Positions 1 to 8,054 of a DNA stretch of 64,000 nucleotides are shown in pieces (positions within the stretch are counted from its first letter, which is position 1; each line of letters starts with the position of its first letter). The stretch covers positions 1-64,000 of the forward strand of contig NZ_JAJTSZ010000005.1 in the NCBI RefSeq assembly GCF_021440195.1, read 5' to 3'. The notes below the pieces were generated by a model. The model saw only the letters and a list, made by a program, of their open reading frames with translations, did no database searches and was not told the origin of the DNA. Source of the stretch: Dyadobacter sp. CY356. GTDB lineage: Bacteria; Bacteroidota; Bacteroidia; Cytophagales; Spirosomataceae. A program made the position numbers and the translations under genes.

Positions 1-203
1 TGTAAATTTTGTTTTGTGGTAATCCTAAGATTCCACGTTATCTTCTTAAACGAACTATCTTGTTACTCTCTTCATCATGTCAAAGAACTGTGCTCCGCGT
101 CTTCCGAAACTTGATGCGCTGATCGTTCTCAGCGCCGTACTACCCGATTGGGAGTGCAAAGGTGCACCTCTTTTTTTTCATACGCAAGTACAAGGCAAAA
201 GTA
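1..203 (-). promoter_or_regulatory. Probable rRNA operon promoter and leader (16S rRNA lies beyond the left edge)
   Basis: Read on the minus strand, this stretch has the layout of a Bacteroidota rrn leader. A -7 box CACCTTTG (157-164, one mismatch to TAnnTTTG) follows a TTG (185-187) after 20 bases. A second upstream -7 box TACTTTTG (196-203) has no clear TTG. The transcript would then contain AGTTCTTTGA (80-89), which resembles the boxA antitermination element of rRNA leaders, and end in AT-rich sequence at base 1, where mature 16S would be expected just outside the window. A weaker copy of the upstream promoter region lies at 257-285. The 16S gene itself is not visible, so this is an inference from promoter, boxA-like word and layout. 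Confidence 0.6.
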
Positions 204-440
204 TTTTGAAAGTTTTTTTGAAATAATTTGTAAAAAGCTCAAAATGAGGAAAATGTGCCCCGAAAATATTTTGAAGTTTTTTTACGGGGTTGGGTTAAGG
301 TATGGAAACAGGGCTGGAATGGATGGGAATGAGGTTGTGGGTTCTTTTTCTGGTTGTGGGGAGGTGGGTTTGTTTGTGGTTTTGTTCCTATATATAAGGA
401 AGGAGAATGTTTTGTTCAGCAAGGCAGGTTTGCGGATGGT

Positions 441-680
441 TCATAGGAGGCTCCGAAGGAGCCGTGGGAAGCTTGGTCGTACTTGATTGCTATAAACAGG
501 TGGCTCCGAAGGAGCCCTAAGAAGCTTGGTCGTATTTGATTGCTATAAACAGGAGGCTCCGAGGGAGCCCTAAGAAACTTGGTTGAATTTATTTGCTATA
601 AACAGGTGGCTCCGAGGGAGCCTGGGACATTACGGGATTTGATTTTTGATAGAAACAGGGAGCCCCAAGGGAACTGAGAA
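441..680. repeat. 53-bp tandem repeat built on a 15-base palindrome
   Basis: The palindrome GGCTCCGARGGAGCC occurs at 449-463, 502-516, 555-569 and 608-622, exactly 53 bases apart each time, and a decayed fifth copy starts near 660. The 38 bases between palindromes are also conserved (gctataaacagg just before each palindrome, aagcttggtcgt after the first copies), so this is a true tandem repeat and not a CRISPR array. The palindrome resembles REP-type elements of bacterial genomes; no transposase of the RAYT type is in the window. No convincing gene overlaps it. Confidence 0.85.
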
Positions 681-894
681 AATTTCGAAAATCATTCCCG
701 GTTAGGAATAGTATACTTAGTGATACGTCTAATAAACAACAATTCTAATGATCCAAAAAACATTCATTAGAAGCTTTATCAAAGATTGGCTTATCTTCAT
801 TATGTCTATATTTTGAAGTCATCTACTTATTTTCCACCCAAGTAAATTAAGAGGTGACAGTTTAGCTTACTGTCTCTTCTAAAACTGAGTTTAA
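681..894. other. Non-coding stretch, nothing recognised
   Basis: AT-rich sequence between the tandem repeat and the terminator of the hydrolase gene. A weak imperfect hairpin (gacagtttagcttactgtc, 855-873) is the only structure I see. No open frame with plausible coding character. Confidence 0.5.
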
Positions 895-925
895 ATAAAA
901 AATGCCTTGCTTACTGAACAAGGCA
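895..925 (-). terminator. Rho-independent terminator of the isochorismatase-like gene
   Basis: On the minus strand TGCCTTG and CAAGGCA (919-925 and 903-909 on the plus strand) form a 7-bp stem with a 9-base loop, followed by a T-rich run. It lies 27 bases past the stop of the hydrolase gene. Confidence 0.8.
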
Positions 926-951
926 CTTTCTGGATTGCAAATAAAGATTTC

Positions 952-1623
952 TTACTTGCCCAATTTTGAAACAACTTCTTCCAGGTTTATTTTCATTGCT
1001 TTTTGCCCTTCCGGTGAACCAAAGTCTGAATACAACTCTGATAAAACTGAATTTGCAGAAACTACTGAAACCCCCAACTGGCGCAGATAATCAAAACTCA
1101 GATCATCAGCCAATTTGCTCATACTTCCACAAGCGTCGGCCACAACCATCACTTCATAACCATTACGTAATGCACCTTGCATGGTGTGCAACAAACATAT
1201 ATCTGTTGTTAAGCCACAAATAATCAGTTTCTTTTTGCCTAATGCTTTTACTGCCTCGTTAAATTTAGAGTCAAGAAAACAGTTGATAGTTCCACCACGT
1301 TTGATGCGATTTGCATATTGTGCTGGTGCTAATTTTTGAATGTCTTCCCAAGTTTGTCCCACTTGTTCTTCCATTGTAGTTGTAATCAATAATGGTACTT
1401 TTAATTCAGAACCAATACGAGCCAACATGCGCAAATTGTTCTCTACATTTTTTTTATCCTGGCTGTAAATCCAATTCATTGTCATTGTTTGGTGGTCAAC
1501 TAAAAGAATGGCGGAATTTTGTGGTGTGAATTGCGTTGGTACTTTCGCTGTCTGTCCAAAACTTGATACTGAAACCATTGTTGCTACTACAAGCAACGCT
1601 GTTTGAAATACTTTTGTCATCAT
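952..1623 (-). CDS. Exported isochorismatase-like cysteine hydrolase
   Basis: The 223-residue protein belongs to the isochorismatase/YcaC-like hydrolase family, which cleaves amides or vinyl ethers with an Asp-Lys-Cys triad. Asp is seen in AILLVDHQ (about residue 43) and Cys in GLTTDICLLHT (about 142-152); the Lys is probably in the RIKRGG segment. The first ~23 residues (hydrophobic TALLVVATMVSVSSFG then QTAK) form a signal peptide, so the enzyme should act in the periplasm, which is unusual because most members are cytosolic. It starts with two consecutive ATGs (1623 and 1620). It is divergent from an HxlR regulator, which probably controls it. The substrate cannot be told from sequence; family assignment is firm. 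Confidence 0.88.
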   Translation of the reverse strand: MMTKVFQTALLVVATMVSVSSFGQTAKVPTQFTPQNSAILLVDHQTMTMNWIYSQDKKNVENNLRMLARIGSELKVPLLITTTMEEQVGQTWEDIQKLAPAQYANRIKRGGTINCFLDSKFNEAVKALGKKKLIICGLTTDICLLHTMQGALRNGYEVMVVADACGSMSKLADDLSFDYLRQLGVSVVSANSVLSELYSDFGSPEGQKAMKINLEEVVSKLGK

Positions 1624-1668
1624 TATATTTTTATTATTGTTAATAAGGATACAAATATAACTAGCTTT

Positions 1669-1703
1669 ACTTACTCATATATAGCAGTTACCTATGAGTA
1701 AGT
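1669..1703. promoter_or_regulatory. Candidate HxlR operator: perfect 11-bp inverted repeat
   Basis: ACTTACTCATA (1669-1679) and TATGAGTAAGT (1693-1703) are exact reverse complements, 13 bases apart, in the 101-base gap between the divergent hydrolase and HxlR genes. A further AAGTAAGTAG half-site lies at 1714-1723, directly before the HxlR start. Symmetry and position fit autoregulation and control of the divergent gene; binding itself is inferred. Confidence 0.65.
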
Positions 1704-1724
1704 AGTTACCAAAAAGTAAGTAGG

Positions 1725-2069
1725 ATGGAAAGCGAAACGAAAAATAATACTTGTCCTTTTAGATTAAGGGCGTCAAGAGATGCTTTGGAAATCATTCAAG
1801 GTAAATGGCGTATTCCCATTGTAATTTCTTTAACATATGGAACTAAGCGTTTCGGCGAAATACAAAGAGATATTGGTGATGTGTCGCCAAAAATGTTGTC
1901 GCAAGAGTTAAAAGCATTAGAAGAAAACAAAATCATCAGTCGCACTTTATATGATAGTATGCCCGTAACTGTTGAGTATTCACTCACGCCACTTGGTCAG
2001 TCAATGAATAAATTGTTAGATGAATTGCTAAACTGGGGAAACCATTTCAGGAAAGAGATTGTCGGCTAA
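1725..2069 (+). CDS. HxlR-family winged-helix transcriptional regulator
   Basis: The 114-residue protein has the layout of HxlR regulators: an early Cys (Cys10, NTCPFRLR), then a winged helix with KWRIPIVISLTYGTKRF, QRDIGDVSPKMLSQELKALE as the recognition region, and a wing ending in VEYSLTPLGQSM. Many HxlR proteins sense electrophiles or oxidants through that N-terminal Cys. It lies back to back with the exported isochorismatase-like hydrolase with a perfect inverted repeat between them, so the likely job is control of that gene and of itself. The inducer is unknown. Confidence 0.9.
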   Translation: MESETKNNTCPFRLRASRDALEIIQGKWRIPIVISLTYGTKRFGEIQRDIGDVSPKMLSQELKALEENKIISRTLYDSMPVTVEYSLTPLGQSMNKLLDELLNWGNHFRKEIVG

Positions 2070-2093
2070 TAATTGCCGAACCAATCAGCTTAT

Positions 2094-2306
2094 CTAATCA
2101 CGTTCACTCAAATCCTCTTTACGTTTAAGAAGAATTCTTTTGCTCAAATAATGATCGCCAACCATTATCATGAAAAGCAATAAACCAATCCATAACAAAT
2201 TCTTACTTCCAGTCCAGTGCTGGTAAGAGAATAAGGCTCCGAGTGAAAGCACTGAAATCGTTGCAAGCATCAATACTGCTCTAAGAATTGTGATGTAAGT
2301 TTTCAT
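2094..2306 (-). CDS. Small two-helix membrane protein, function unknown
   Basis: A 70-residue protein with two hydrophobic segments (about residues 8-27, ILRAVLMLATISVLSLGALF, and 37-50, LLWIGLLLFMIMVG) and a strongly charged tail (KRILLKRKEDLSERD). I do not recognise a family. It lies downstream of nrdA on the same strand but past a terminator-like hairpin, so it is probably transcribed separately. The regular topology and the basic tail argue for a real gene; it converges on the HxlR gene with 24 bases between them. Confidence 0.6.
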   Translation of the reverse strand: MKTYITILRAVLMLATISVLSLGALFSYQHWTGSKNLLWIGLLLFMIMVGDHYLSKRILLKRKEDLSERD

Positions 2307-2392
2307 ATATTCTGGCTAAGATTTAATTCCGTTCCTGAATACAGGCCTTGACTAAACAATAGTATCTATTCTGACAAACCTTTATAAAATGA

Positions 2393-2424
2393 AAGGTGCT
2401 CTCAATTAAAACTGAGAGCACCTT
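2393..2424 (-). terminator. Probable terminator of nrdA
   Basis: AAGGTGCTCTCA (2393-2404) and TGAGAGCACCTT (2413-2424) form a perfect 12-bp stem with an 8-base loop, 22 bases past the nrdA stop. On the minus strand it is followed by a T-rich but interrupted tract. Confidence 0.7.
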
Positions 2425-2446
2425 CAATATATTGTATTTCGTCAGA

Positions 2447-4897
2447 TCAAGATCCGCAGGCTTCGCATCCTTCCGGATCGTCGAGCGAGCATTGCATATC
2501 AGAACGGCTGTCACGCGATGCAACTGGTTTTGTATGATCTTCGGCATATTGTACATAGTTCAGTGCTTTTTCAGCAACAACTTCTGTAACCGGTTCGATC
2601 TGTGCTTCTGCCTGTTTTCCTAAAGTGAATTGGACAGGAGCCGATGCTGCACGGGTACGTAAATAATACATACCTGTTTTCAATCCTTTTTTCCAGGCAT
2701 AGAAGTGCATTGAAGTCAGCTTACCAAAATTCGGTTCTTCAAGGAAAATATTAAGTGACTGCGACTGGCAGATAAACGCGCCACGATCGGCCGACATATC
2801 CAGGATACTACGCTGCTTAATTTCCCAGGCCGTTTTGTAAAGATCCTTAATGTTCTGAGGAATATTTGGAATAGCCTGAACAGAACCGCTGGCCCGAACC
2901 AGATTATTTTTCATTTCCTCATCCCAAAGACCAAGTCTGACCAGATCCTTTAACAGATATTTATTTACAACTACAAATTCTCCTGAAAGAACACGCCGTA
3001 CATATATATTGGAAGTGAATGGCTCAAAACATTCATTATTACCCAAAATCTGGCTTGTAGAAGCAGTTGGCATTGGAGCAAGTAATAATGAATTTCTTAC
3101 ACCATTCTGAATAACTCCTTTTCTTAACTTCTCCCAATCCCAACGCTGACTGTCTGGTTTTACACCCCACATATCAAACTGGAAAATACCCTGTGAAATC
3201 GGGCTGCCTTCCCATGTCTGGTATGGACCGTGAGCTTTTGCCAATTCCATAGATGATTCCATCGCACCATAATATATGGTCTCGAAGATATCTTTGTTCA
3301 GCTGACGTGCTTCATCAGAATCAAACGGCATACGCATCATGCAAAAAGCATCTGCCAATCCTTGAATACCAATTCCAATCGGACGGTGTCTTTTGTTACT
3401 ATTTTCAGCTTCCGGAACAGGATAATAATTCAGATCAATGATCTTGTTCAGGTTGCGGGTAATCACTTTTGTGATCTCATATAATTTCTGGTGATCGAAA
3501 CGATAAAAACCGTCCGCCTGCATTTCTACAAATTTCGGCAATGCAATCGAAGCCAGATTACAAACCGCTACTTCATCCGGAGCTGTATACTCCATGATTT
3601 CTGTACAAAGATTTGATGATTTAATCGTTCCCAGGTTTTTCTGGTTAGATTTAGAATTTGCGTGATCTTTGTACAACATATATGGTGTACCTGTTTCAAT
3701 CTGCGATTCAAGAATTGCAAACCAAAGATCCTGTGCTTTTATCGTTTTACGGGCTCTTCCTTCAAGCTCATATCTTTCGTAAAGTTTTTCAAATTCTTCA
3801 CTGTGCGTATCGGCAAGTCCCGGACACTCATGCGGACAGAATAATGACCAGGTGTCATTAGCTTCCACACGCTTCATAAACAAATCAGGAATCCACATGG
3901 CGTAAAAAAGATCACGCGCACGCTGCTCTTCTTTACCATGATTTTTTCTTAAATCAAGGAAATCAAAAACATCTGCGTGCCATGGTTCCATATAAATTGC
4001 AAAAGAACCTTTACGTTTTCCGCCGCCCTGGTCAACATAACGAGCCGTATCATTGAATACACGAAGCATCGGAACAATACCATTGGACATTCCATTGGTA
4101 CCTTTAATATAGGAACCCGTCGCACGCACATTATGTATGCTCAACCCGATACCACCCGCCGACTGGGAAATCAAAGCACATTGTTTCAATGTATCATAAA
4201 TACCATTGATGCTGTCTTCCTTCATTGTCAAAAGGAAGCAAGAAGACATTTGTGGCTTTGGCGTTCCTGCGTTAAACAAGGTAGGCGTCGCATGGGTAAA
4301 CCATTTTTCAGAAAGCAGATGATACGTCTCTACCGCGGCCTGAACATCTTCCTGGTGAATCCCGATTGCAACACGCATCAACATTTGTTGGGGGCGTTCT
4401 ACGATTTTACCGTCTACCTTTAATAAGTATGATTTTTCAAGTGTTTTGTAACCAAAATAATCATAGGCATAATCACGATCATATATAATTGTGGAATCGA
4501 GCAAAGAGGCATTCTGACGGATCACTTCGTAAACCTCTTTGGAAATTAAAGAAGCATTTTCACCTGTTTTTCCGTCAACATAAGTGTAAAGGCGTTTCAT
4601 GGTTGCTGAAAACGACTTCAACGTATTTTTATGAAGATTTGAGATCGCGATCCGGGCGGCCAAAATTGCATAATCCGGATGCTTGGTAGTCATAGAAGCG
4701 GCTGTTTCCGCAGCAAGGTTATCCAGTTCAGCGGTAGTAACACCATCATAGATTCCGGATACAACTTTTTTGGCTACTTCTATGGGCTGGATGTAATTAT
4801 TATCGAGGCCATAGCTCAGCTTCTCAATACGGGCAGTCACTTTGTCGAATTTTACCGACTCACGGCGACCGTCACGCTTTATTACGTACATGGACAT
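2447..4897 (-). CDS. nrdA: Ribonucleoside-diphosphate reductase, alpha subunit (class I)
   Basis: The 816-residue catalytic subunit reduces ribonucleotides to deoxyribonucleotides in the cytosol with a separate radical-generating beta subunit. An ATP-cone activity domain occupies about residues 1-90 ([17 protein letters not shown]). The barrel follows, with the active-site region [12 protein letters not shown] near 218, [19 protein letters not shown] near 430, and [17 protein letters not shown] near 615. The tail ends CEACGS, the Cys pair that passes electrons from thioredoxin or glutaredoxin. Length fits the family. No nrdB gene is adjacent, so the beta subunit must be encoded elsewhere. The gene appears monocistronic and is followed by a hairpin terminator. 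Confidence 0.95.
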   Translation of the reverse strand: MSMYVIKRDGRRESVKFDKVTARIEKLSYGLDNNYIQPIEVAKKVVSGIYDGVTTAELDNLAAETAASMTTKHPDYAILAARIAISNLHKNTLKSFSATMKRLYTYVDGKTGENASLISKEVYEVIRQNASLLDSTIIYDRDYAYDYFGYKTLEKSYLLKVDGKIVERPQQMLMRVAIGIHQEDVQAAVETYHLLSEKWFTHATPTLFNAGTPKPQMSSCFLLTMKEDSINGIYDTLKQCALISQSAGGIGLSIHNVRATGSYIKGTNGMSNGIVPMLRVFNDTARYVDQGGGKRKGSFAIYMEPWHADVFDFLDLRKNHGKEEQRARDLFYAMWIPDLFMKRVEANDTWSLFCPHECPGLADTHSEEFEKLYERYELEGRARKTIKAQDLWFAILESQIETGTPYMLYKDHANSKSNQKNLGTIKSSNLCTEIMEYTAPDEVAVCNLASIALPKFVEMQADGFYRFDHQKLYEITKVITRNLNKIIDLNYYPVPEAENSNKRHRPIGIGIQGLADAFCMMRMPFDSDEARQLNKDIFETIYYGAMESSMELAKAHGPYQTWEGSPISQGIFQFDMWGVKPDSQRWDWEKLRKGVIQNGVRNSLLLAPMPTASTSQILGNNECFEPFTSNIYVRRVLSGEFVVVNKYLLKDLVRLGLWDEEMKNNLVRASGSVQAIPNIPQNIKDLYKTAWEIKQRSILDMSADRGAFICQSQSLNIFLEEPNFGKLTSMHFYAWKKGLKTGMYYLRTRAASAPVQFTLGKQAEAQIEPVTEVVAEKALNYVQYAEDHTKPVASRDSRSDMQCSLDDPEGCEACGS

Positions 4898-5342
4898 GTG
4901 AAATATTTTCTGAGGTGAAAGATTTAAAGTTGATAATGAATTTTTCTGGAGGGACGTGAATAATTTTCTTTGAAATAACTCAAAATAAATTGAAACTGCA
5001 AGTCGGATTTAAGCTTTTTAAGTCACAAATTTTAACAACATAATTTATCAAATTGTTAAGATTCTCGTAACAAGTCAATTAAGATAAAAATTAGTGTAAA
5101 AGATATTTCAGAAAATTTTTATTATCATTTTTCCAAAAAAATTTGCAACTTTTTTTTGGAAACTTTTACGTAATTACAAAATATAGATTAGTATAACAAT
5201 TGATATTCAACAAATTATAAAATATTTACTTTACGGTGAAATTTAAAATTTGTAAACTTTTTTAAAATCGCGGGTATATTTCTCTACACAATACTTTAAT
5301 TATTTTTAATCCAATTCATTAATTCAACTACAAATTAGCCAT
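4898..5342. other. AT-rich divergent regulatory region with a 10-bp inverted repeat
   Basis: The 445 bases between the divergent nrdA and sugar-isomerase genes hold no gene. They are very AT-rich. TCCAAAAAAA (5132-5141) and TTTTTTTGGA (5151-5160) form a perfect inverted repeat with a 9-base loop; it may be a protein-binding site or a weak terminator. I could not identify a clear NrdR box or an exact TAnnTTTG box for nrdA. Confidence 0.4.
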
Positions 5343-6257
5343 ATGGATAAGCCTTTTGAGCACCAGTCAAGAAGAACATTTCTGAAACAAACCGCTGGTT
5401 TGTCAGCAGGCTTTGCAATAGGAGCAGAAACGTTTGTACATGCCTCCGATTTTGACAGTGATCTATCAAAGTTTTCATTACCCTTAGGCGTTTATGCATC
5501 CTATGAAAAAGCCGATTTGCTAAAACAGTATGGCTGTTCCTATATTGAAGAATCAGTTGGCGGTTTTCTCATCCCGAAAGATGGTGACATGCAGTATGCC
5601 AAAAATCTCCGGCAATTAAAAGACGAAAAATTCCCCATTCGTTCTTATGTAATTCTTTTGCCGGGACAACTAAAAACATTGGGCCCGGATGCGAATCATG
5701 AAGCCATTTTGCAACGGACTGATCTTGCACTGAAACGCGCAAAAGAGTGCGGATCAAAATATATTGTTTTTGGCAGCGGTGCTTCCCGGGTCATTCCGGA
5801 AGGATTTGACCGGGAAAAGGCAAAAGCACAACACATAGAACTAAGTAAAAAAATGGCTCCGCTTGCTGAAAAATATGGTGTAAAAATTGCTTTGGAACCT
5901 CTGAATCGTGGAGAAACCAATTTTATCAACAGTTTGGCCGAAGGTGTTGAAATCATTGATGCCGTGAACAGCCCGTCCTTCCAATTGCTTTGTGATATTT
6001 TTCATATGTCAAAAGAAGATGAGCCGGCCGACCAGATTGTCAAATTTGGCAAGCATATTGTCCATTGCCACATTGCAGAAAAAAAGGACAGGACACCACC
6101 CGGCGTTGCCGGAGATGACTTCAGACCTTATTTAAGTGCCTTAAAAAAAATAAAATACAAAGGCGGGCTTTCTATTGAATGTTTTGTGTATCAGGATTTC
6201 GACAGTCAGTCCAAAAAAGGGATTGAGGTACTTCAAAAGCAGATTAGTGAAGTCTGA
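5343..6257 (+). CDS. Tat-exported sugar phosphate isomerase/epimerase-like protein
   Basis: The 304-residue protein is a xylose isomerase-like TIM barrel, related to hydroxypyruvate isomerase and sugar epimerases. The N-terminus SRRTFLKQ followed by a hydrophobic stretch (about 9-35) is a twin-arginine signal, so it is folded and metal-loaded before export. Barrel landmarks include GVKIALEPLNR (Glu, about 180-190), LLCDIFHMSK (Asp/His, about 215-224) and HIVHCHIAEKKDR (about 237-249), typical divalent-metal ligands. Such secreted members are common in Bacteroidota next to sugar-use genes, but here it stands alone, so the substrate is unknown. Confidence 0.85.
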   Translation: MDKPFEHQSRRTFLKQTAGLSAGFAIGAETFVHASDFDSDLSKFSLPLGVYASYEKADLLKQYGCSYIEESVGGFLIPKDGDMQYAKNLRQLKDEKFPIRSYVILLPGQLKTLGPDANHEAILQRTDLALKRAKECGSKYIVFGSGASRVIPEGFDREKAKAQHIELSKKMAPLAEKYGVKIALEPLNRGETNFINSLAEGVEIIDAVNSPSFQLLCDIFHMSKEDEPADQIVKFGKHIVHCHIAEKKDRTPPGVAGDDFRPYLSALKKIKYKGGLSIECFVYQDFDSQSKKGIEVLQKQISEV

Positions 6258-6312
6258 TTTTGAATAATTTAGACACATCGCGTAGATATTGAGAAAGATA
6301 ACTCAAAATTGC

Positions 6313-6343
6313 TTGGTTTACTTGATAAGAATTTTTACTTTTG
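6313..6343 (+). promoter_or_regulatory. Promoter of the L31 gene
   Basis: TTG (6313-6315), 20 bases, then TACTTTTG (6336-6343) matches the Bacteroidota housekeeping consensus (TTG, about 20 bases, TAnnTTTG) exactly. It lies 46 bases upstream of the L31 ATG. Confidence 0.75.
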
Positions 6344-6389
6344 CAATCCTTTTTGAGAATTGTATAGAATCACATAATTGCATATACCA

Positions 6390-6650
6390 ATGAAAAATGA
6401 TATTCATCCCAATTACAGAGAAGTAGTATTCTGGGATTTATCCAGCGACGACAAATTTATAACACGCTCTACAATCGAAACCAGCGAAAACATTACCTGG
6501 GAAGATGGAACAGTTTATCCTGTTTACAAAGTGGAGGTTTCTTCTAAGTCTCACCCATTCTACACAGGTAAAAATGTACTTGTTGATACTGCGGGACGTG
6601 TTGATAAATTCAGAAAACGTTACGGTACAAAAGAAACTACTGAAGCTTAA
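6390..6650 (+). CDS. rpmE2: 50S ribosomal protein L31, type B (zinc-free)
   Basis: The 86-residue protein starting at ATG 6390 ([16 protein letters not shown]) is the C-minus paralogue of L31: it lacks the CxxC zinc ligands of the type A protein and has the diagnostic SHPFYTGKN and [11 protein letters not shown] segments. L31 bridges the two ribosomal subunits. An in-frame TTG at 6378 would add four residues, but the ATG gives the normal family N-terminus and has a consensus promoter upstream. The gene is monocistronic, ended by a strong terminator. Confidence 0.95.
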   Translation: MKNDIHPNYREVVFWDLSSDDKFITRSTIETSENITWEDGTVYPVYKVEVSSKSHPFYTGKNVLVDTAGRVDKFRKRYGTKETTEA

Positions 6651-6673
6651 TTTTATTTAAAATTAAAATCTTC

Positions 6674-6725
6674 AAAGAAAGCAGTCTCTAAGCGAAAGCG
6701 ATCAGAGACTGCTTTCTTTTTTTGT
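6674..6725 (+). terminator. Strong Rho-independent terminator after L31
   Basis: AAAGAAAGCAGTCTCT (6674-6689) and AGAGACTGCTTTCTTT (6704-6719) form a perfect 16-bp stem with a 14-base loop, followed by a T run. Confidence 0.92.
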
Positions 6726-6774
6726 CGGTACGAAAAAAATGGCCGAACTTTGGTGATACATACTAAAACTGAAT

Positions 6775-7965
6775 ATGCGTAGTATTATCCTGTTCGACGA
6801 TCCAGAAATTCGCTTACAATTATTACCATTTACATATACAAGACCAGTCGCCGGTATCCGCTGCGGAATCCAGACGATTGCTGAAAAGTGGAGTCAATGG
6901 TTGCAAACTGAAATTTCTTATCAGACTGAACCATATCTCGCGCATCGATTTCCACTGATAACATCCGAAGACAACCTTTATATAAACGGAGCGCTTTGTC
7001 CTGACGCTTTATTAATTGAAGCAATTGAAAATCTTTCTCCCGAATCATTTCTTTTATCAAATGATAATAAGATTTTAGCGGTTCGGACTTCTTCTTCCGA
7101 ATGGACACCAAATGAAGATCCGGCAAAATTAATCAGTCAGACCTACACTGAACCAATAGTTTTTATTCGTCAAGTCTGGGATATATTCTTAAACAATGGC
7201 GCACAGATTAAATCTGATTTTGACAGAATAACCTCTTCAAAACAATCTGCAAAAATTACAGATCCTTTTACGCACTGTTATAATCCGGAAAACATTTTTG
7301 TGGAAGAAGGAGCCGTTATCAAGGCTGCCATTTTAAATGCAGAAAATGGGCCAATCTATATAGGTAAAAATGCGTCTATCCAGGAAGGAGCTGTCATTCA
7401 GGGGCCGTTTGCGATTGGAGAAAATTCAGTTTTGGCGCAGGGAACAAAAATAAGACCCAATACAACCGTGGGACCTTTTTGCAAAGTGGGTGGCGAAGTG
7501 AGTAACTGTGTTATCTTTGGATACAGTAATAAAGGCCACGACGGATATTTGGGAAATTCAGTATTGGGCGAATGGTGTAATCTGGGCGCGAATACCAATA
7601 ACTCAAATTTAAAAAATGACCACACTGCTGTGAAAATCCATAGTTATGCAACCGGAAAGCTGGAAGACACAGGCTTACTTTTTTGCGGATTATTTATGGG
7701 GGATTATTCCAAAGCAGGGATTTCAACCATGTTCAATACCGGAACTGTTGTTGGCGTGAGTGTCAATGTTTTCGGAGCAGGATTTCAACCTAAACATATC
7801 CCCTCTTATTCCTGGGGCGGTAATGCGGAAGGATTTTCTGAGTACCGGTTAGAAAAAGCGATTGCTGTTGCAAAAGATACAGTTGGCCGGCGTGGTGTAA
7901 TATTCGATGAAAACAATCATAAAATAATGGAACAGGTTTTTGAACAAACTCAAAACCATCGGTAA
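6775..7965 (+). CDS. GlmU-like sugar nucleotidyltransferase with left-handed beta-helix domain
   Basis: The 396-residue protein has the Bacteroidota-specific GlmU-like N-terminal region (MRSIILFDD, then LLPFTYTRPVAGIR near 17-30) and, from about 170, hexapeptide repeats (e.g. IYIGKNASIQEGAVIQGPF, VGPFCKVGGEVSN) of a left-handed beta-helix acyltransferase-like domain. It probably makes or modifies a nucleotide-activated sugar, possibly for cell-wall or lipopolysaccharide precursors. The classical GlmU pyrophosphorylase signature is not obvious, so substrate and dual activity are uncertain. It precedes holB by 89 bases with a small GC-rich hairpin (about 7992-8008) in between. Confidence 0.8.
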   Translation: MRSIILFDDPEIRLQLLPFTYTRPVAGIRCGIQTIAEKWSQWLQTEISYQTEPYLAHRFPLITSEDNLYINGALCPDALLIEAIENLSPESFLLSNDNKILAVRTSSSEWTPNEDPAKLISQTYTEPIVFIRQVWDIFLNNGAQIKSDFDRITSSKQSAKITDPFTHCYNPENIFVEEGAVIKAAILNAENGPIYIGKNASIQEGAVIQGPFAIGENSVLAQGTKIRPNTTVGPFCKVGGEVSNCVIFGYSNKGHDGYLGNSVLGEWCNLGANTNNSNLKNDHTAVKIHSYATGKLEDTGLLFCGLFMGDYSKAGISTMFNTGTVVGVSVNVFGAGFQPKHIPSYSWGGNAEGFSEYRLEKAIAVAKDTVGRRGVIFDENNHKIMEQVFEQTQNHR

Positions 7966-8054
7966 GTAGCTCATTGCAATTAGCGTCTGGCCGGTCAGCG
8001 AACCGGTAGTATGTGATTTGATCAATATAAAAAATAGATTAACTAAAAACCAAC

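Noticed and set aside
148-486. Open reading frame of 112 codons at the left end
   Set aside because: It runs through the inferred rRNA promoter and into the first palindrome of the tandem array, has low-complexity composition and no family resemblance.
441-680. Possible CRISPR array (palindromic repeats at regular spacing)
   Set aside because: The segments between the palindromes are themselves conserved, there are only four or five units, and no cas genes are near. It is a tandem repeat.
3977-4423. 148-codon plus-strand frame inside nrdA
   Set aside because: It is antisense to a fully conserved enzyme and shows no domain or sensible composition.
5132-5160. A/T-rich inverted repeat as a terminator of nrdA or the isomerase gene
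   Set aside because: It lies upstream of both divergent genes, where a terminator makes little sense; kept only as a possible binding site.
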